Under the pieces are notes generated by a model, which was not told where the DNA came from, ran no database searches, and was given only the letters and a program-made list of their open reading frames with translations. 64,000 nt of DNA from Paenarthrobacter sp. A20 (GTDB taxonomy: Bacteria > Actinomycetota > Actinomycetes > Actinomycetales > Micrococcaceae): the NCBI RefSeq assembly GCF_024168825.1, contig NZ_JALJWH010000001.1:1240001-1304000 (forward strand), written 5' to 3'. Shown here one piece after another: positions 24,889 through 33,456 of this stretch (within the stretch, counting starts at the first letter, position 1; each line of letters starts with the position of its first letter). A program made the position numbers and the translations under genes.

Positions 24889-27435
24889 GACGTCTAAGGG
24901 GGACTTGTCCGGACGCCACCCACGCCACACGGGGTGCCGCAGCCGGCCGGGGCCCGTCCATTCGCCGAACGTCACCTCGGCCACAAGGCCAGGACTCACC
25001 CACTTCGCGCCCGCAGCGTCTTCCCGGGGAATATCGGCAAAGGGAGAATCAGCAATCACCAGGGGCTCCAGCTTTTCCATGATGTCCCGGAGCTGCCAAT
25101 CCTTGAACCCGCTGCCAACCCTGCCCACATAGTGCAGCTTGTCGCCGTCCGGAATGCCCAACAGCAACGAGCCGAACGTCCCGCTTCGGGCCCCCGCGCC
25201 GGTACGCCAGCCACCCACCACCACCTCCTGGCTCTGCTCCAGCTTGAGCTTGAGCCAGGACCTGCTCCGGCGCCCGATCACGTAGCGGCTGTCCGCCTTC
25301 TTCGCCATGACGCCTTCCAGGCCAAGCTCGGCGGCGCTGGCCATGAGGTCTTCCACGTCGTGGTCCAACACGGCGGATAGGTGAAGGGGACAGCCTTTGC
25401 GCAGGCGATCCGCAAAGGCTGAAAGCCGTTCGCGGCGCTCGTGGAATGGCAGGGCGCTCAGGTCCGTGCCGCCGTCGTAAAGAAGGTCGAACAGCATGAG
25501 CTGCACCGGCACCGATGCGCGTGCCCGCTCGATATCTGCGGTTTTGACCAGGTTCATCCGCAGCTGCAGCCGACCGAAATCCGGTCGGGAGCCCTTGCCC
25601 AGCGCCACGATTTCGCCGTCCGCCACGAAGTCACCGTCGGGCCAGCACGAACGGTCAGTGAGCTCCGGGTACGTGGCCGTGAGGTCGTTCCCGTTGCGGC
25701 TCATGAGGCGGATCCTTCCCTCTGTACCTGTGATAACTGCGCGGATCCCATCCCACTTCAGCTCATACAGCCAGTCGTCGCCGTGGAGATCGTCCGTGGA
25801 CCCCGAGGTGGCCAGCATGGGGGTGTAGTCCGGCATGGCCTGGGGTGCGGGCGGCTTGACCGGCGGCTGGGAGAGCGCCGGCTTCACGTCCTTGCTTGGT
25901 GGGCCCTTCCGCCCTCCAGGCTGCTCCTTCATGAGGTGGATCAGCCAGTTCTGACCAGTGTTGATGAGGGCGAACCGCTTGGTCCCATGCAACCCACCGC
26001 CGGGCTCGCCCGTGAGGGTCGCGATCACTTCCTTGCCATCGCGCCATTTCTCGCAGGTGTACTCCCCGCGGTCCCAGATGGTGACCGTCCCGGCGCCGTA
26101 TTCACCTTTGGGAATGACGCCGGCGAAGTTGGCATAGTCCATGGGATGGTCTTCGGTGTGCACGGCAAGGTTGTTCCGGTCCGGGGTTTCGGGCACGCCG
26201 CGGGGGAGTGCCCAGGAGACCAGGACGCCGTCGTGTTCCAGCCTGAAATCCAGATGGTAGCGGCGGGCGTGGTGCTCCTGGATGACGAAGGTGCCGCCCG
26301 GTGGCGGTGGCTCGCCGGGTTTCGGCTGGTCCGGGGACGAGCTACCGGACGGCGCCCTCGCGGCAGATGCGGCCGACGACGACGGAAACGGCTCCGGAGT
26401 CTTGTCCGGATCGCGCATCCCAACGTACTTGGCGAGACGGTTCTCGACCGTCACCGCCCGCTCACGGGCGGCCCCACCCGTGCCTGAACTGCCGCCGGCA
26501 GCACCGCCGTCGTCATTGCCATCCTCGCCGTGCGGCGGCAGGTGCCGGTCGGAGATCGAAGCGAAGTGGTCCTTGCCTGACTTGACCCGTTTCATCACGG
26601 AAAGAAAGTCCAGGTGCTCCAACGAGGGGGAGGCGAGCTCCCGCCACGTACGCGGCGCTGCGACGGTGGGCCGAGCTTTTCCGCGGAGTGAGTAGGGGAC
26701 GATCGTCGTCTTATTTCCGCTGTTCTGGCTCCAGTCCACCAGGACTTTGCCTTTGCGGAGGGACTTCTTCATGTCGCTGACCACCAGTTCCGGGTGGTCG
26801 GACTCCAGGGCGCGCGCGAGCTCGTGGGCGAAGGCGGAAACCTGCTCGGACTTCAGGGTCCCGTCAACGCCCGTGTAGAGGTGGATGCCTTTGCTGCCGC
26901 TGGTGACCGGGACGGGGTCCATGCCCATGTCCTGCAGGATGGAGCGGGCCAGCTTGGCCACTTCAACGCATTCGGGAAGGCCGGCTCCGGGGCCGGGATC
27001 AAGATCCAGCACGAAGCGGTCGGGCCGGAGCGGATTCCCGGCGGCGTCCACCTGCCATTGCGGAACGTGGATCTCCAGGGAGGCGATTTGGGCCATCCAG
27101 GTGAGCGTGGCCAGGTTATTGACCATGGGGTAGTCGTTGGTGTGGTCCGAGTGGTGGATGGTGGCCCGCGGTATCCACTTGGGCGCGGAGTCCTCAAGGT
27201 TCTTCTGGAAGAACACCTGGCCTGGGTGCTCTGCCGTACCAACGCCGTTGACCCAGCGCTTTCGCGTCACGGGCCTGTTCGCCGCTGCCGGGATGAGAAA
27301 AGGCGCCACGGCGGCGTAGTACTCCAGTACTTCAGCCTTGGTTGTCCCGGTTTCCGGGTAGATGATTTTGCCCAGGTTGGTGAGGGTGAGCTCGTGGCCT
27401 TCCACGTTTACCCGCTCCTGTTGCTTGCCTGCCAC
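24874..27435 (-). CDS. ligD: ATP-dependent DNA ligase LigD (polymerase-phosphoesterase-ligase)
   Basis: 853 residues. N-terminal primase-polymerase domain (~5-300) with metal-binding Asp144 and Asp146 in FVLDLDPG; after a low-complexity linker (~340-380) a 3'-phosphoesterase domain (~385-520; EHHARRYHLDFRLEHDG); then an ATP-dependent ligase domain (~545-850) with the adenylated Lys560 in YELKWDGIR and SRNGNDLT. The Pol-PE-Lig order is the same as in mycobacterial LigD. With Ku it carries out non-homologous end joining. It is divergent from ku with 38 bases between start codons, so a shared control region is likely. Confidence 0.95.
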   Translation of the reverse strand: MAGKQQERVNVEGHELTLTNLGKIIYPETGTTKAEVLEYYAAVAPFLIPAAANRPVTRKRWVNGVGTAEHPGQVFFQKNLEDSAPKWIPRATIHHSDHTNDYPMVNNLATLTWMAQIASLEIHVPQWQVDAAGNPLRPDRFVLDLDPGPGAGLPECVEVAKLARSILQDMGMDPVPVTSGSKGIHLYTGVDGTLKSEQVSAFAHELARALESDHPELVVSDMKKSLRKGKVLVDWSQNSGNKTTIVPYSLRGKARPTVAAPRTWRELASPSLEHLDFLSVMKRVKSGKDHFASISDRHLPPHGEDGNDDGGAAGGSSGTGGAARERAVTVENRLAKYVGMRDPDKTPEPFPSSSAASAARAPSGSSSPDQPKPGEPPPPGGTFVIQEHHARRYHLDFRLEHDGVLVSWALPRGVPETPDRNNLAVHTEDHPMDYANFAGVIPKGEYGAGTVTIWDRGEYTCEKWRDGKEVIATLTGEPGGGLHGTKRFALINTGQNWLIHLMKEQPGGRKGPPSKDVKPALSQPPVKPPAPQAMPDYTPMLATSGSTDDLHGDDWLYELKWDGIRAVITGTEGRIRLMSRNGNDLTATYPELTDRSCWPDGDFVADGEIVALGKGSRPDFGRLQLRMNLVKTADIERARASVPVQLMLFDLLYDGGTDLSALPFHERRERLSAFADRLRKGCPLHLSAVLDHDVEDLMASAAELGLEGVMAKKADSRYVIGRRSRSWLKLKLEQSQEVVVGGWRTGAGARSGTFGSLLLGIPDGDKLHYVGRVGSGFKDWQLRDIMEKLEPLVIADSPFADIPREDAAGAKWVSPGLVAEVTFGEWTGPGRLRHPVWRGWRPDKSPLDVSQPN

Positions 27436-27473
27436 CTCTTCTCCTCTGCTGTCTTGTGCTGTTGACTGGGTGC

Positions 27474-28340
27474 ATGAGGGCCATATGGAAGGGATCCATC
27501 GCGTTCGGTCTGGTCAACGTACCAGTGAAGCTCTACAGTGCCACGGAGGATCACGATATTGGCCTGCACCAAGTCCACAATAAGGACGGCGGGCGGATTC
27601 GGTACCAGCGAAAATGCGAAATTTGCAGCGAAGTCGTGGCCTATGAGGATATCGACAAGGCCTACGAAGAAGAAGGCCGGACAGTGGTCCTTACCGCCGC
27701 TGAATTAAAGTCCTTGCCCGAGGAGAACAGCCGTGAGATCGAAGTGGTGGAGTTTATCCCCGCTGAGCAGCTGGATCCCATCATGTACGAGCGCAGCTAT
27801 TTCCTTGAGCCGGATTCCAAATCCCCCAAGGCCTATATGCTGTTGCGGCAGACGCTGGAGGACACGGACAGGATAGCCATTGTCCAGTATGCGCTGCGCC
27901 AAAAGACCCGGCTGGGGGCGTTGCGGGTACGCGGCGATGTGCTGTTGCTCCAGGCACTGCTATGGGGCGACGAAGTCCGTGAGGCCAAGTTCCCGTCGCT
28001 GGAGACGGACATCAAGATCTCCGACAAGGAACTCGAGATGTCCTCCGCCCTGGTGGAGTCCATGGCGCACGACTTTGATCCGGACGAATACACCGATGAC
28101 TATCAAGCGCAGCTGAAGACACTGATCGAGGCGAAGCTGGAGAAGGGCGAGGCCCTGGACACCGAGGCCACCTTCGGCGTCGTGGAAGGCGAAGGCGAGG
28201 GCGGCGACGTCATCGACCTCATGGAAGCACTCAAGCGCAGTCTGGATAAGAAGCGCGGCAAGGAAAAAGAGTCCGACGACGATGCTGCCGCCAGCAAAAC
28301 TGCCAGCAAGCCAAAGGCGCGGGCAAAGAAAAAGGCGTGA
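27474..28340 (+). CDS. ku: DNA end-binding protein Ku
   Basis: 288 residues from ATG 27474 (MRAIWKGSIAFGLVNVPVKLYSAT), the classic bacterial Ku N-terminus; an in-frame GTG at 27456 is ignored. The core continues through RYQRKCEICSEVV, EIEVVEFIPAEQLDPIMYERSYFLEPD and LLWGDEVREA. The C-terminal ~40 residues are Lys/Ala-rich (KKRGKEKESDDD..KPKARAKKKA), a basic tail seen in actinobacterial Ku that aids DNA binding. It forms a ring on broken ends and recruits LigD, which is encoded divergently next to it. Confidence 0.96.
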   Translation: MRAIWKGSIAFGLVNVPVKLYSATEDHDIGLHQVHNKDGGRIRYQRKCEICSEVVAYEDIDKAYEEEGRTVVLTAAELKSLPEENSREIEVVEFIPAEQLDPIMYERSYFLEPDSKSPKAYMLLRQTLEDTDRIAIVQYALRQKTRLGALRVRGDVLLLQALLWGDEVREAKFPSLETDIKISDKELEMSSALVESMAHDFDPDEYTDDYQAQLKTLIEAKLEKGEALDTEATFGVVEGEGEGGDVIDLMEALKRSLDKKRGKEKESDDDAAASKTASKPKARAKKKA

Positions 28341-28371
28341 ACCGGCGTCGTCAATTTCCTTTCCCGGATGA

Positions 28372-28411
28372 GGTCGCCGCATTGCTCACTTGGGTCGCCG
28401 CATTGCTCACT
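28372..28411. repeat. Tandem 21-bp duplication spanning a stop codon
   Basis: The 19-base segment GGTCGCCGCATTGCTCACT occurs at 28372-28390 and again at 28393-28411, period 21. On the minus strand each copy holds TGA in the frame of the DUF6328 gene, so the stop codon is doubled 21 bases apart. Confidence 0.9.
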
Positions 28412-28919
28412 CTTCCTTCGAGTCGCCGTTGTTGCGCATTCCTTGCCGGTACAGCCATAAAGGCATTCCGACCACCAGGACAAGCAGCACCAGGATGATG
28501 AAGCCGCCCGCCACCAATCCGGCGGTCCTGCCTGCCGTGACGTCGAAGACCAGCGATGCGGAGCCGGTGATCAAGATGGCGACTCCACCCAGCGCCCATT
28601 TGGTAATGGTGTCTGCGCTGGAGACGAGCACGGATTTGAGGCCGCGGCGGAAGAGTCTTCGGTGAACGCTGACGGGAAGCACTATGAGCACGGTGGTCAG
28701 GGCGGCAACCATCACGTTGGTGAGGTAGAGGCTCCGTTGCCAGTCGTCCAGCTCGCCAAAGCGCGGTTGAAAAGGCAACGTCAGCAGGAACCCGCCCAGG
28801 ATCTGCACTCCGGTTTGAAGGACACGAAGTTCCTGGATTAACTCCATCCAGTTCCGGTCCATCCGTTCTTCGGTGGACTCGTTCCTGCCGAATCTGGGTG
28901 CCGGTTCCGGCTCTACCAT
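28407..28919 (-). CDS. DUF6328-like membrane protein
   Basis: 170 residues from ATG 28919 (MVEPEPAPRFG), with GGAGG seven bases upstream; the frame extends further but without a ribosome site. A polar ~45-residue N-terminus is followed by four hydrophobic helices, with LRVLQTGVQILGGFLLTLPFQPRF leading into the first, SLYLTNVMVAALTTVLIVLP the second, then ITKWALGGVAILITGSASLV and VAGGFIILVLLVLVVGMPLWLY. This pattern matches DUF6328, a family of unknown function in actinobacteria. It is convergent with ku, 66 bases apart. Confidence 0.72.
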   Translation of the reverse strand: MVEPEPAPRFGRNESTEERMDRNWMELIQELRVLQTGVQILGGFLLTLPFQPRFGELDDWQRSLYLTNVMVAALTTVLIVLPVSVHRRLFRRGLKSVLVSSADTITKWALGGVAILITGSASLVFDVTAGRTAGLVAGGFIILVLLVLVVGMPLWLYRQGMRNNGDSKEE

Positions 28920-29090
28920 TCGTGAACCTCCGCGTATTGGTGGACGCCGACGAACGCCTGCGCCCGAACAGGAACTGCCCGCCCAAGGATCCCGACGCGG
29001 CGCCGCCGCCCTCAGCAACTGGTAGCGCTTCGGACGGCGGTTGATCACGCCGGAGGATCGACCTCAGTGCGCGTTGGGGTCGCGGTGTGT

Positions 29091-29261
29091 CTAAACCGTA
29101 TGGCCCCGACGGCCTGACATGAAGCTCAGCAACCATCCGATGGCCGCGACGACGAGGAGGATGACGCCCACCCAAAGCAACCAGTTAAGGGCTTGGGAGA
29201 AACCGCCTACAAGGAGGAGAACAATTGCCACTACACCAGCAATGATCAGAAGCGTATTCAT
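29091..29261 (-). CDS. Small two-helix membrane protein, 56 aa
   Basis: Start ATG 29261 (MNTLLIIAGVVAIVLLLVGG), with AAAGGA 11-12 bases upstream. Two hydrophobic helices (residues ~2-20 and ~25-50) with a short polar turn (FSQALNW) and basic tail SGRRGHTV. Similar tiny proteins are frequent in actinobacteria, often near stress genes; I cannot name the family securely. An upstream in-frame codon at 29321 is unlikely. Confidence 0.65.
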   Translation of the reverse strand: MNTLLIIAGVVAIVLLLVGGFSQALNWLLWVGVILLVVAAIGWLLSFMSGRRGHTV

Positions 29262-29570
29262 GGTCAGCACATTCCTTTCTGGGGGAACTTTGGCTATTGC
29301 CGCCCGTTCCCAACTATGCATTCCGTTTACTTCGATTTAGTGATGCCGGTACTTTGAAGCGGCCCTGCCGCCTCGAAGTGCCTTTCAGTTATCACATACT
29401 GGTCTTCGCTGAAGGGCGAAGTTCGCCAGTCGTGAACAGTAACACTTCTCATTGTACTACTAAGCACCCTTATGAAAGGCTTGTTGAAGTCGTCACCTGA
29501 TGATGGGGGCAGATGCCGTGGGTATTAGGCGGCATCTCTTCGCTCACATGAACGTCCACGAGAGGAACAC
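29262..29570. other. 309-bp intergenic region upstream of dps
   Basis: No convincing gene. It is more AT-rich than its surroundings in the middle (29380-29490), as expected for promoters of the divergent small membrane protein and dps. The only clear structure is the inverted repeat at 29511-29537. Short frames here lack ribosome sites. Confidence 0.6.
29511..29537. promoter_or_regulatory. Inverted repeat upstream of dps
   Basis: AGATGCCG (29511-29518) and CGGCATCT (29530-29537) are perfect inverted arms around 11 bases that include GGGTAT, a -10-like sequence of stress sigma factors. It lies 34 bases before the dps start. It could be an operator or a 5' leader hairpin. Confidence 0.4.
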
Positions 29571-30050
29571 ATGAAAGCGTCACAGCAGCTTGCAGACAAC
29601 CTTCAGATCGTCCTGACAGACCTTATCGAGCTACAGCTCCAAGGGAAGCAGGCCCACTGGAACATCGTGGGACCGAACTTCCGCGATCTGCACCTTCAGT
29701 TGGACGAGCTGGTCCTCGCCACCCGCCAGTTTGCCGATGACACCGCCGAGCGCATGCGGGCCCTTCATGCATTGCCTGATGGCCGCAGCGCAACCATCGC
29801 CAAGGGCACCCGCCTGGAGGAATTCCCAGCCGGCCTGGTCAACACCAAGAACGCCGTCAAATTGGTGACCGACCGCGTGGAGCGCGCTGTCCAGACAATG
29901 CGCGACGTCCATGATGAGGTGGACGAGGAAGATCCCACGACGGCGGACCTGCTGCACGCGTTCATCGCCCGCCTTGAGCAGCTGGTGTGGATGATCAACG
30001 CGGAAATCATGAACGCCGGCGCTTCCGTAACGGACCCGGACGAAGCCTAG
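29571..30050 (+). CDS. dps: Dps, DNA-protecting ferritin-like protein
   Basis: 159 residues, start ATG 29571 after AGAGGAAC. The ferroxidase residues line up with E. coli Dps spacing: His29, His41, Asp45, Asp56 and Glu60 (QAHWNIVG, LHLQLDE, FADDTAERM). Dps forms a 12-mer shell that oxidises ferrous iron with peroxide, stores the iron and protects DNA. The C-terminus (EQLVWMINAEIMNAGASVTDPDEA) is acidic, so DNA binding through a basic tail is not evident. Topoisomerase IB starts 35 bases after the stop and is probably co-transcribed. Confidence 0.93.
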   Translation: MKASQQLADNLQIVLTDLIELQLQGKQAHWNIVGPNFRDLHLQLDELVLATRQFADDTAERMRALHALPDGRSATIAKGTRLEEFPAGLVNTKNAVKLVTDRVERAVQTMRDVHDEVDEEDPTTADLLHAFIARLEQLVWMINAEIMNAGASVTDPDEA

Positions 30051-30085
30051 CCTGGCCGGCTGATCACGGACAGGGCGGATCAACC

Positions 30086-31042
30086 GTGCCAAGGCTTAAG
30101 CGGAGTGACCTTTCCAAGCCCGGCATTGTTCGCCGCAAGGTAGGAAAAGGATTCAGCTACCGCCACCCGGACGGGAGTCTGGTCAGCAAGGAGGATCGCC
30201 AGCGCGTCAATGCGCTGGCGATCCCGCCTGCTTGGACCGATGTATGGATCAGCCCTTTCGAGAACGGGCACATCCTGGCGACTGGCGTGGATGATGCGGG
30301 GCGCAGCCAGTACATCTACCACCCCACATGGCGGGAACGGAAGGACACCGAGAAGTTCATTCGGGCTGCCACGCTGGGGAGGGTCCTGCCGTCCGTCCGA
30401 CGTAACGTGACCGTGCATCTCCAGGATTCAGGGGACCCCCGGCAGCAAACCCTTGCTGCCGCAGTGCGGTTCATGGATCTGGGTGCCCTGCGCGTCGGGT
30501 CGGAGATCTACATGAAGCAGAACGGCTCCTACGGGCTCACCACTCTCCGGTGCCGTCACGCGCGGGTGGAAGGACCGGACGTCTTCCTCAAGTTCCCCGG
30601 CAAGAGCGGCCAATTGTGGGACACCTCCATCCGCGACCCTGCCCTGGCGGCCTTTCTGGAACCACTGGCGGAGCGGCCAGGCAAGGAACGCCTGCTGGCT
30701 TACCAATCCGACGGAACCTGGGTACCCGTCGACGCGTCCATGATCAATGAATACCTGCGTGGCATCGCGGGGGAGGCCTATTCCTCGAAGGATTTCCGGA
30801 CATGGAAAGGCACTGCGGCTGCGGCGCTCTGCCTCATCAAATCCGGCCACAAAGGCACTCCCCGCCAGGCCGTAGTGCGGGCCATCAAGGAAGCCTCGGA
30901 ACTTCTGGGCAATACTCCATCCGTGGCGCGATCCTCCTACGTGGACCCGAGGATCATCGAGGGGTACCTGTCCGAAGAACTCAAGGACGTGAAGCCCACC
31001 GAAGCGTCGATTGCGGCCTACCTGAACGGAAGCGACTCCTAG
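30086..31042 (+). CDS. DNA topoisomerase IB
   Basis: 318 residues from GTG 30086 (PRLKRSDLSKPGIVRRKVGKG), with GGGCGGA upstream; the longer frame from 29987 would overlap dps. It is a poxvirus-like bacterial type IB enzyme: a small N-terminal domain (RRKVGKGFSYRHPDGSLV), catalytic region with LRVGSEIY (Arg), YGLTTLRCRH, FRTWKGTAAA, and the nucleophile Tyr285 in SSYVDPRI. It relaxes positive and negative supercoils without ATP. These enzymes are scattered in bacteria, often near stress or NHEJ genes, as here. A strong terminator follows. Confidence 0.92.
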   Translation: MPRLKRSDLSKPGIVRRKVGKGFSYRHPDGSLVSKEDRQRVNALAIPPAWTDVWISPFENGHILATGVDDAGRSQYIYHPTWRERKDTEKFIRAATLGRVLPSVRRNVTVHLQDSGDPRQQTLAAAVRFMDLGALRVGSEIYMKQNGSYGLTTLRCRHARVEGPDVFLKFPGKSGQLWDTSIRDPALAAFLEPLAERPGKERLLAYQSDGTWVPVDASMINEYLRGIAGEAYSSKDFRTWKGTAAAALCLIKSGHKGTPRQAVVRAIKEASELLGNTPSVARSSYVDPRIIEGYLSEELKDVKPTEASIAAYLNGSDS

Positions 31043-31054
31043 AGGCGGGTGCTA

Positions 31055-31104
31055 CAGAAAGAGCCTGGCGACACCCATATCCGGGTGTCGCCAGGCTCTT
31101 TCTG
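31055..31104. terminator. Perfect 22-bp hairpin, bidirectional terminator
   Basis: Arms 31055-31076 and 31083-31104 are perfect complements, beginning CAGAAAGAGCCTGG and ending CCAGGCTCTTTCTG, around a 6-base loop. The ends provide AAAG/CTTT rather than long T runs. It separates the convergent topoisomerase and ptsH genes. Confidence 0.8.
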
Positions 31105-31121
31105 CGTCGCTGAGTGGTTCC

Positions 31122-31400
31122 CTACTCGGCGTCGTGGTCCGTTTCGAGGATCTTCACCAGGCTGTCCAAAGCGGCGTCCGCACCTTCACCCTCGGCACGC
31201 AGAACCACCACGTCACCGTGGGATGCTCCCAAGCTCATCAGGGACAGGATGCTGGCAGCGTCCATGGCGTCGTCGGCAGGCTCGCCTTGGCGGGCGATGG
31301 TGATGTCGAGGTCAAGGTCGCCGGCAGCTTCGGCGAAGATTGCGGCGGGGCGGGCATGGAGGCCCACACGGCTTGCGATGGTGGCGGTACGTTCAGGCAT
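31122..31400 (-). CDS. ptsH: HPr phosphocarrier protein
   Basis: 92 residues. The phosphorylated histidine is His15 in VGLHARPAA; a Ser50-Ile..MSLG segment corresponds to the regulatory serine region of HPr, although actinobacteria usually lack the matching kinase. HPr passes phosphate from enzyme I to EIIA domains such as that of the adjacent FruA. It follows fruA on the same strand after 55 bases and may be in the same transcript. Enzyme I is not in the window. Confidence 0.95.
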   Translation of the reverse strand: MPERTATIASRVGLHARPAAIFAEAAGDLDLDITIARQGEPADDAMDAASILSLMSLGASHGDVVVLRAEGEGADAALDSLVKILETDHDAE

Positions 31401-31455
31401 TGGTGCTCCTTTGTGGTGGTGGGTGGCTTTGTGGGAAGTCTAGACCGTAGGACCT

Positions 31456-33456
31456 TTAGACACTGGCGGTTGCAGGAACGGGTTCTGCTTCAACCGGCTT
31501 CTTCACGGCCCAGCGCTTGAGGGCGATGACAGCCAGGGCGCTGACCACCATTCCGGCCACGATGGCGACGACGAACATCACCAGGTTGCCGATGGCGAAG
31601 AAGACGAACAAACCGCCATGGGGAGCCTGCGAGGTGACCCCGGTGGCCATGCAGAGTGCGCCGGTCAGTGCGCCGCCCAGCATGCTGGCGGGGATAACAC
31701 GCAGCGGGTCGGCTGCGGCGAAGGGAATGGCGCCTTCGGAGATGAAGGATGCACCCAGCAGCCAAGCCGCCTTGCCGTTCTCACGCTCGTTGAGGGTGAA
31801 GACCTTCTTGTCCAACGCGGTAGCCAAGGCCATCGCCAGCGGCGGGACCATGCCGGCCGCCATCACGGTGCCCATAATCATCCACGGAGCCTGGTTGTCG
31901 GCGCTGCCCGCGCTCAAGCCGGCAACTGCGAAGGCGTAGGCAACCTTGTTGACCGGACCACCCAGATCGAAGCACATCATGAGGCCGAGGATGATGCCAA
32001 GGACCACGGCGGAAGCGCCGCTCATGCCGGTGAGCCAAGTGTTCAGGGCTACCGTGAGGCCTGCGATGGGACCGCCGAGAACCAGGAACATCAGGCCGGA
32101 CGCGACGATGGAGGCAAGCAGCGGGATGATGACGACGGGCATCAGGCCACGGAGCCAGCGGGGTACCTGCCAGGTTCCGATCAGATGCGCGATGTAACCG
32201 GCCAGTAGGCCGCCGACGATGCCGCCGAGGAACCCTGCACCCATGAAGCCTGATACGGCACCGGCGACGAAGCCCGGGGCAATACCCGGACGGTCGGCGA
32301 TGGCGTAGGCAATGTAGCCAGCCAGGGCCGGGACCAGGAAGCCCATGGACAGGGCGCCGATCTTGAACAGGACCGCACCGAGGTAGATGGTGAGGCCGCC
32401 CTCAGGCAGGTTGCCGAAGTTGTTCTCCAGCACCACCTTGTCCGCCACGGCAGTGATGTCATAGCCGCCCAGCAGGAACCCGAGGGCAATCAGCAGACCA
32501 CCACCGGCCACGAACGGAATCATGTAGCTCACACCGGTGAGGAGTGCGCGCTTCAGCTTCTGGCCGATGTGCTCGCCCTTCTCGTCCTCGGCACGCTCAG
32601 CCTGCTCTTCGGCGCCGGAGTGCGGAACACGGCGGGCATGCGGATCTTCAGCGGCGGCGAGAGCTTCCTGGACCATCTTGGTGGGTTCGTCGATGCCGCG
32701 CTTGACCGGTGCGTTGATGACAGGCTTTCCGGCGAAGCGCTCCTTGCCGCGAACATCAACGTCGACGGCGAAGATCACTGCGTCAGCCGCAGCGATCACC
32801 GCCGGGTCCAACGGCTTGGCGCCGGAAGAACCCTGGGTTTCGACCTGCAGGTCAACGCCCATTTCCTTGGCGGCGGCGACGAGCGAATCAGCGGCCATGT
32901 AGGTGTGTGCAATACCCGTTGGGCAGGCGGTCACGGCGACAATGCGCTTTGGTGCGGCAGCCGCCGTCGTGTTTTCTACAGGAGCTGCGGCAGCAGCCGC
33001 AGGCTTGTCTGCCAGCGCGCCGTCCACGAGGTCCACGATGTCCTGCTCAGTGGCGGCCGCACGCAGCGCCGCCGTGAAGTCCTTCTTGATCAGCGAACGA
33101 GCCAGTTTGGAGAGCAGCTTCAGGTGTTCCTGGTCCGCGCCGTCCGGGGCTGCGATGAAGAAGATCAGGTCTGCCGGGCCGTCCTTGGCGCCGAAGTCCA
33201 CCTTGTGCGAGAGGCGGGCCATGGCAAGGGCAGGTTCGGTGACGGCGGCCGAGCGGCAGTGCGGGATGGCGATACCGCCGGGGACGCCCGTTGCGGTCTT
33301 CTGCTCGCGGGCAAAGGCATCAGTGAAGAGCCCTTCAACCTCGGAAGCACGGCCGGTGTCGGCAACTTTGCCGGCCAGGACGCGGATGACGTCGGCAGGG
33401 GAGTCGCCCAGGTTTTGGTCGAGGGTGACCAATTGGGTTGTGATCAGCTGGGTCAC
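31456..33456 (-). CDS. fruA: PTS fructose transporter, EIIABC
   Basis: 666 residues from GTG 33456, overlapping the fruK stop by 4 nt and preceded by AGAAGGA; the longer frame would lie inside fruK. Domain order A-B-C: EIIA with phospho-His66 (GGIAIPHCRS), an Ala-rich linker, EIIB with phospho-Cys178 (VTACPTGIAHTYMAAD), a charged linker, and an EIIC membrane domain (~300-650) starting LTGVSYMIPFVAGGGLL and including FISEGAIPFAAADPLRVIP. It imports fructose and releases fructose 1-phosphate inside. Confidence 0.95.
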   Translation of the reverse strand: MTQLITTQLVTLDQNLGDSPADVIRVLAGKVADTGRASEVEGLFTDAFAREQKTATGVPGGIAIPHCRSAAVTEPALAMARLSHKVDFGAKDGPADLIFFIAAPDGADQEHLKLLSKLARSLIKKDFTAALRAAATEQDIVDLVDGALADKPAAAAAAPVENTTAAAAPKRIVAVTACPTGIAHTYMAADSLVAAAKEMGVDLQVETQGSSGAKPLDPAVIAAADAVIFAVDVDVRGKERFAGKPVINAPVKRGIDEPTKMVQEALAAAEDPHARRVPHSGAEEQAERAEDEKGEHIGQKLKRALLTGVSYMIPFVAGGGLLIALGFLLGGYDITAVADKVVLENNFGNLPEGGLTIYLGAVLFKIGALSMGFLVPALAGYIAYAIADRPGIAPGFVAGAVSGFMGAGFLGGIVGGLLAGYIAHLIGTWQVPRWLRGLMPVVIIPLLASIVASGLMFLVLGGPIAGLTVALNTWLTGMSGASAVVLGIILGLMMCFDLGGPVNKVAYAFAVAGLSAGSADNQAPWMIMGTVMAAGMVPPLAMALATALDKKVFTLNERENGKAAWLLGASFISEGAIPFAAADPLRVIPASMLGGALTGALCMATGVTSQAPHGGLFVFFAIGNLVMFVVAIVAGMVVSALAVIALKRWAVKKPVEAEPVPATASV

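Noticed and set aside
28351..29175. 274-residue minus-strand frame overlapping DUF6328
   Set aside because: Out of frame with the ribosome-site-supported DUF6328 gene; no recognisable sequence.
29297..29500. 67-residue plus-strand frame in the dps upstream region
   Set aside because: No ribosome site, lies over an AT-rich promoter region and has no conserved character.
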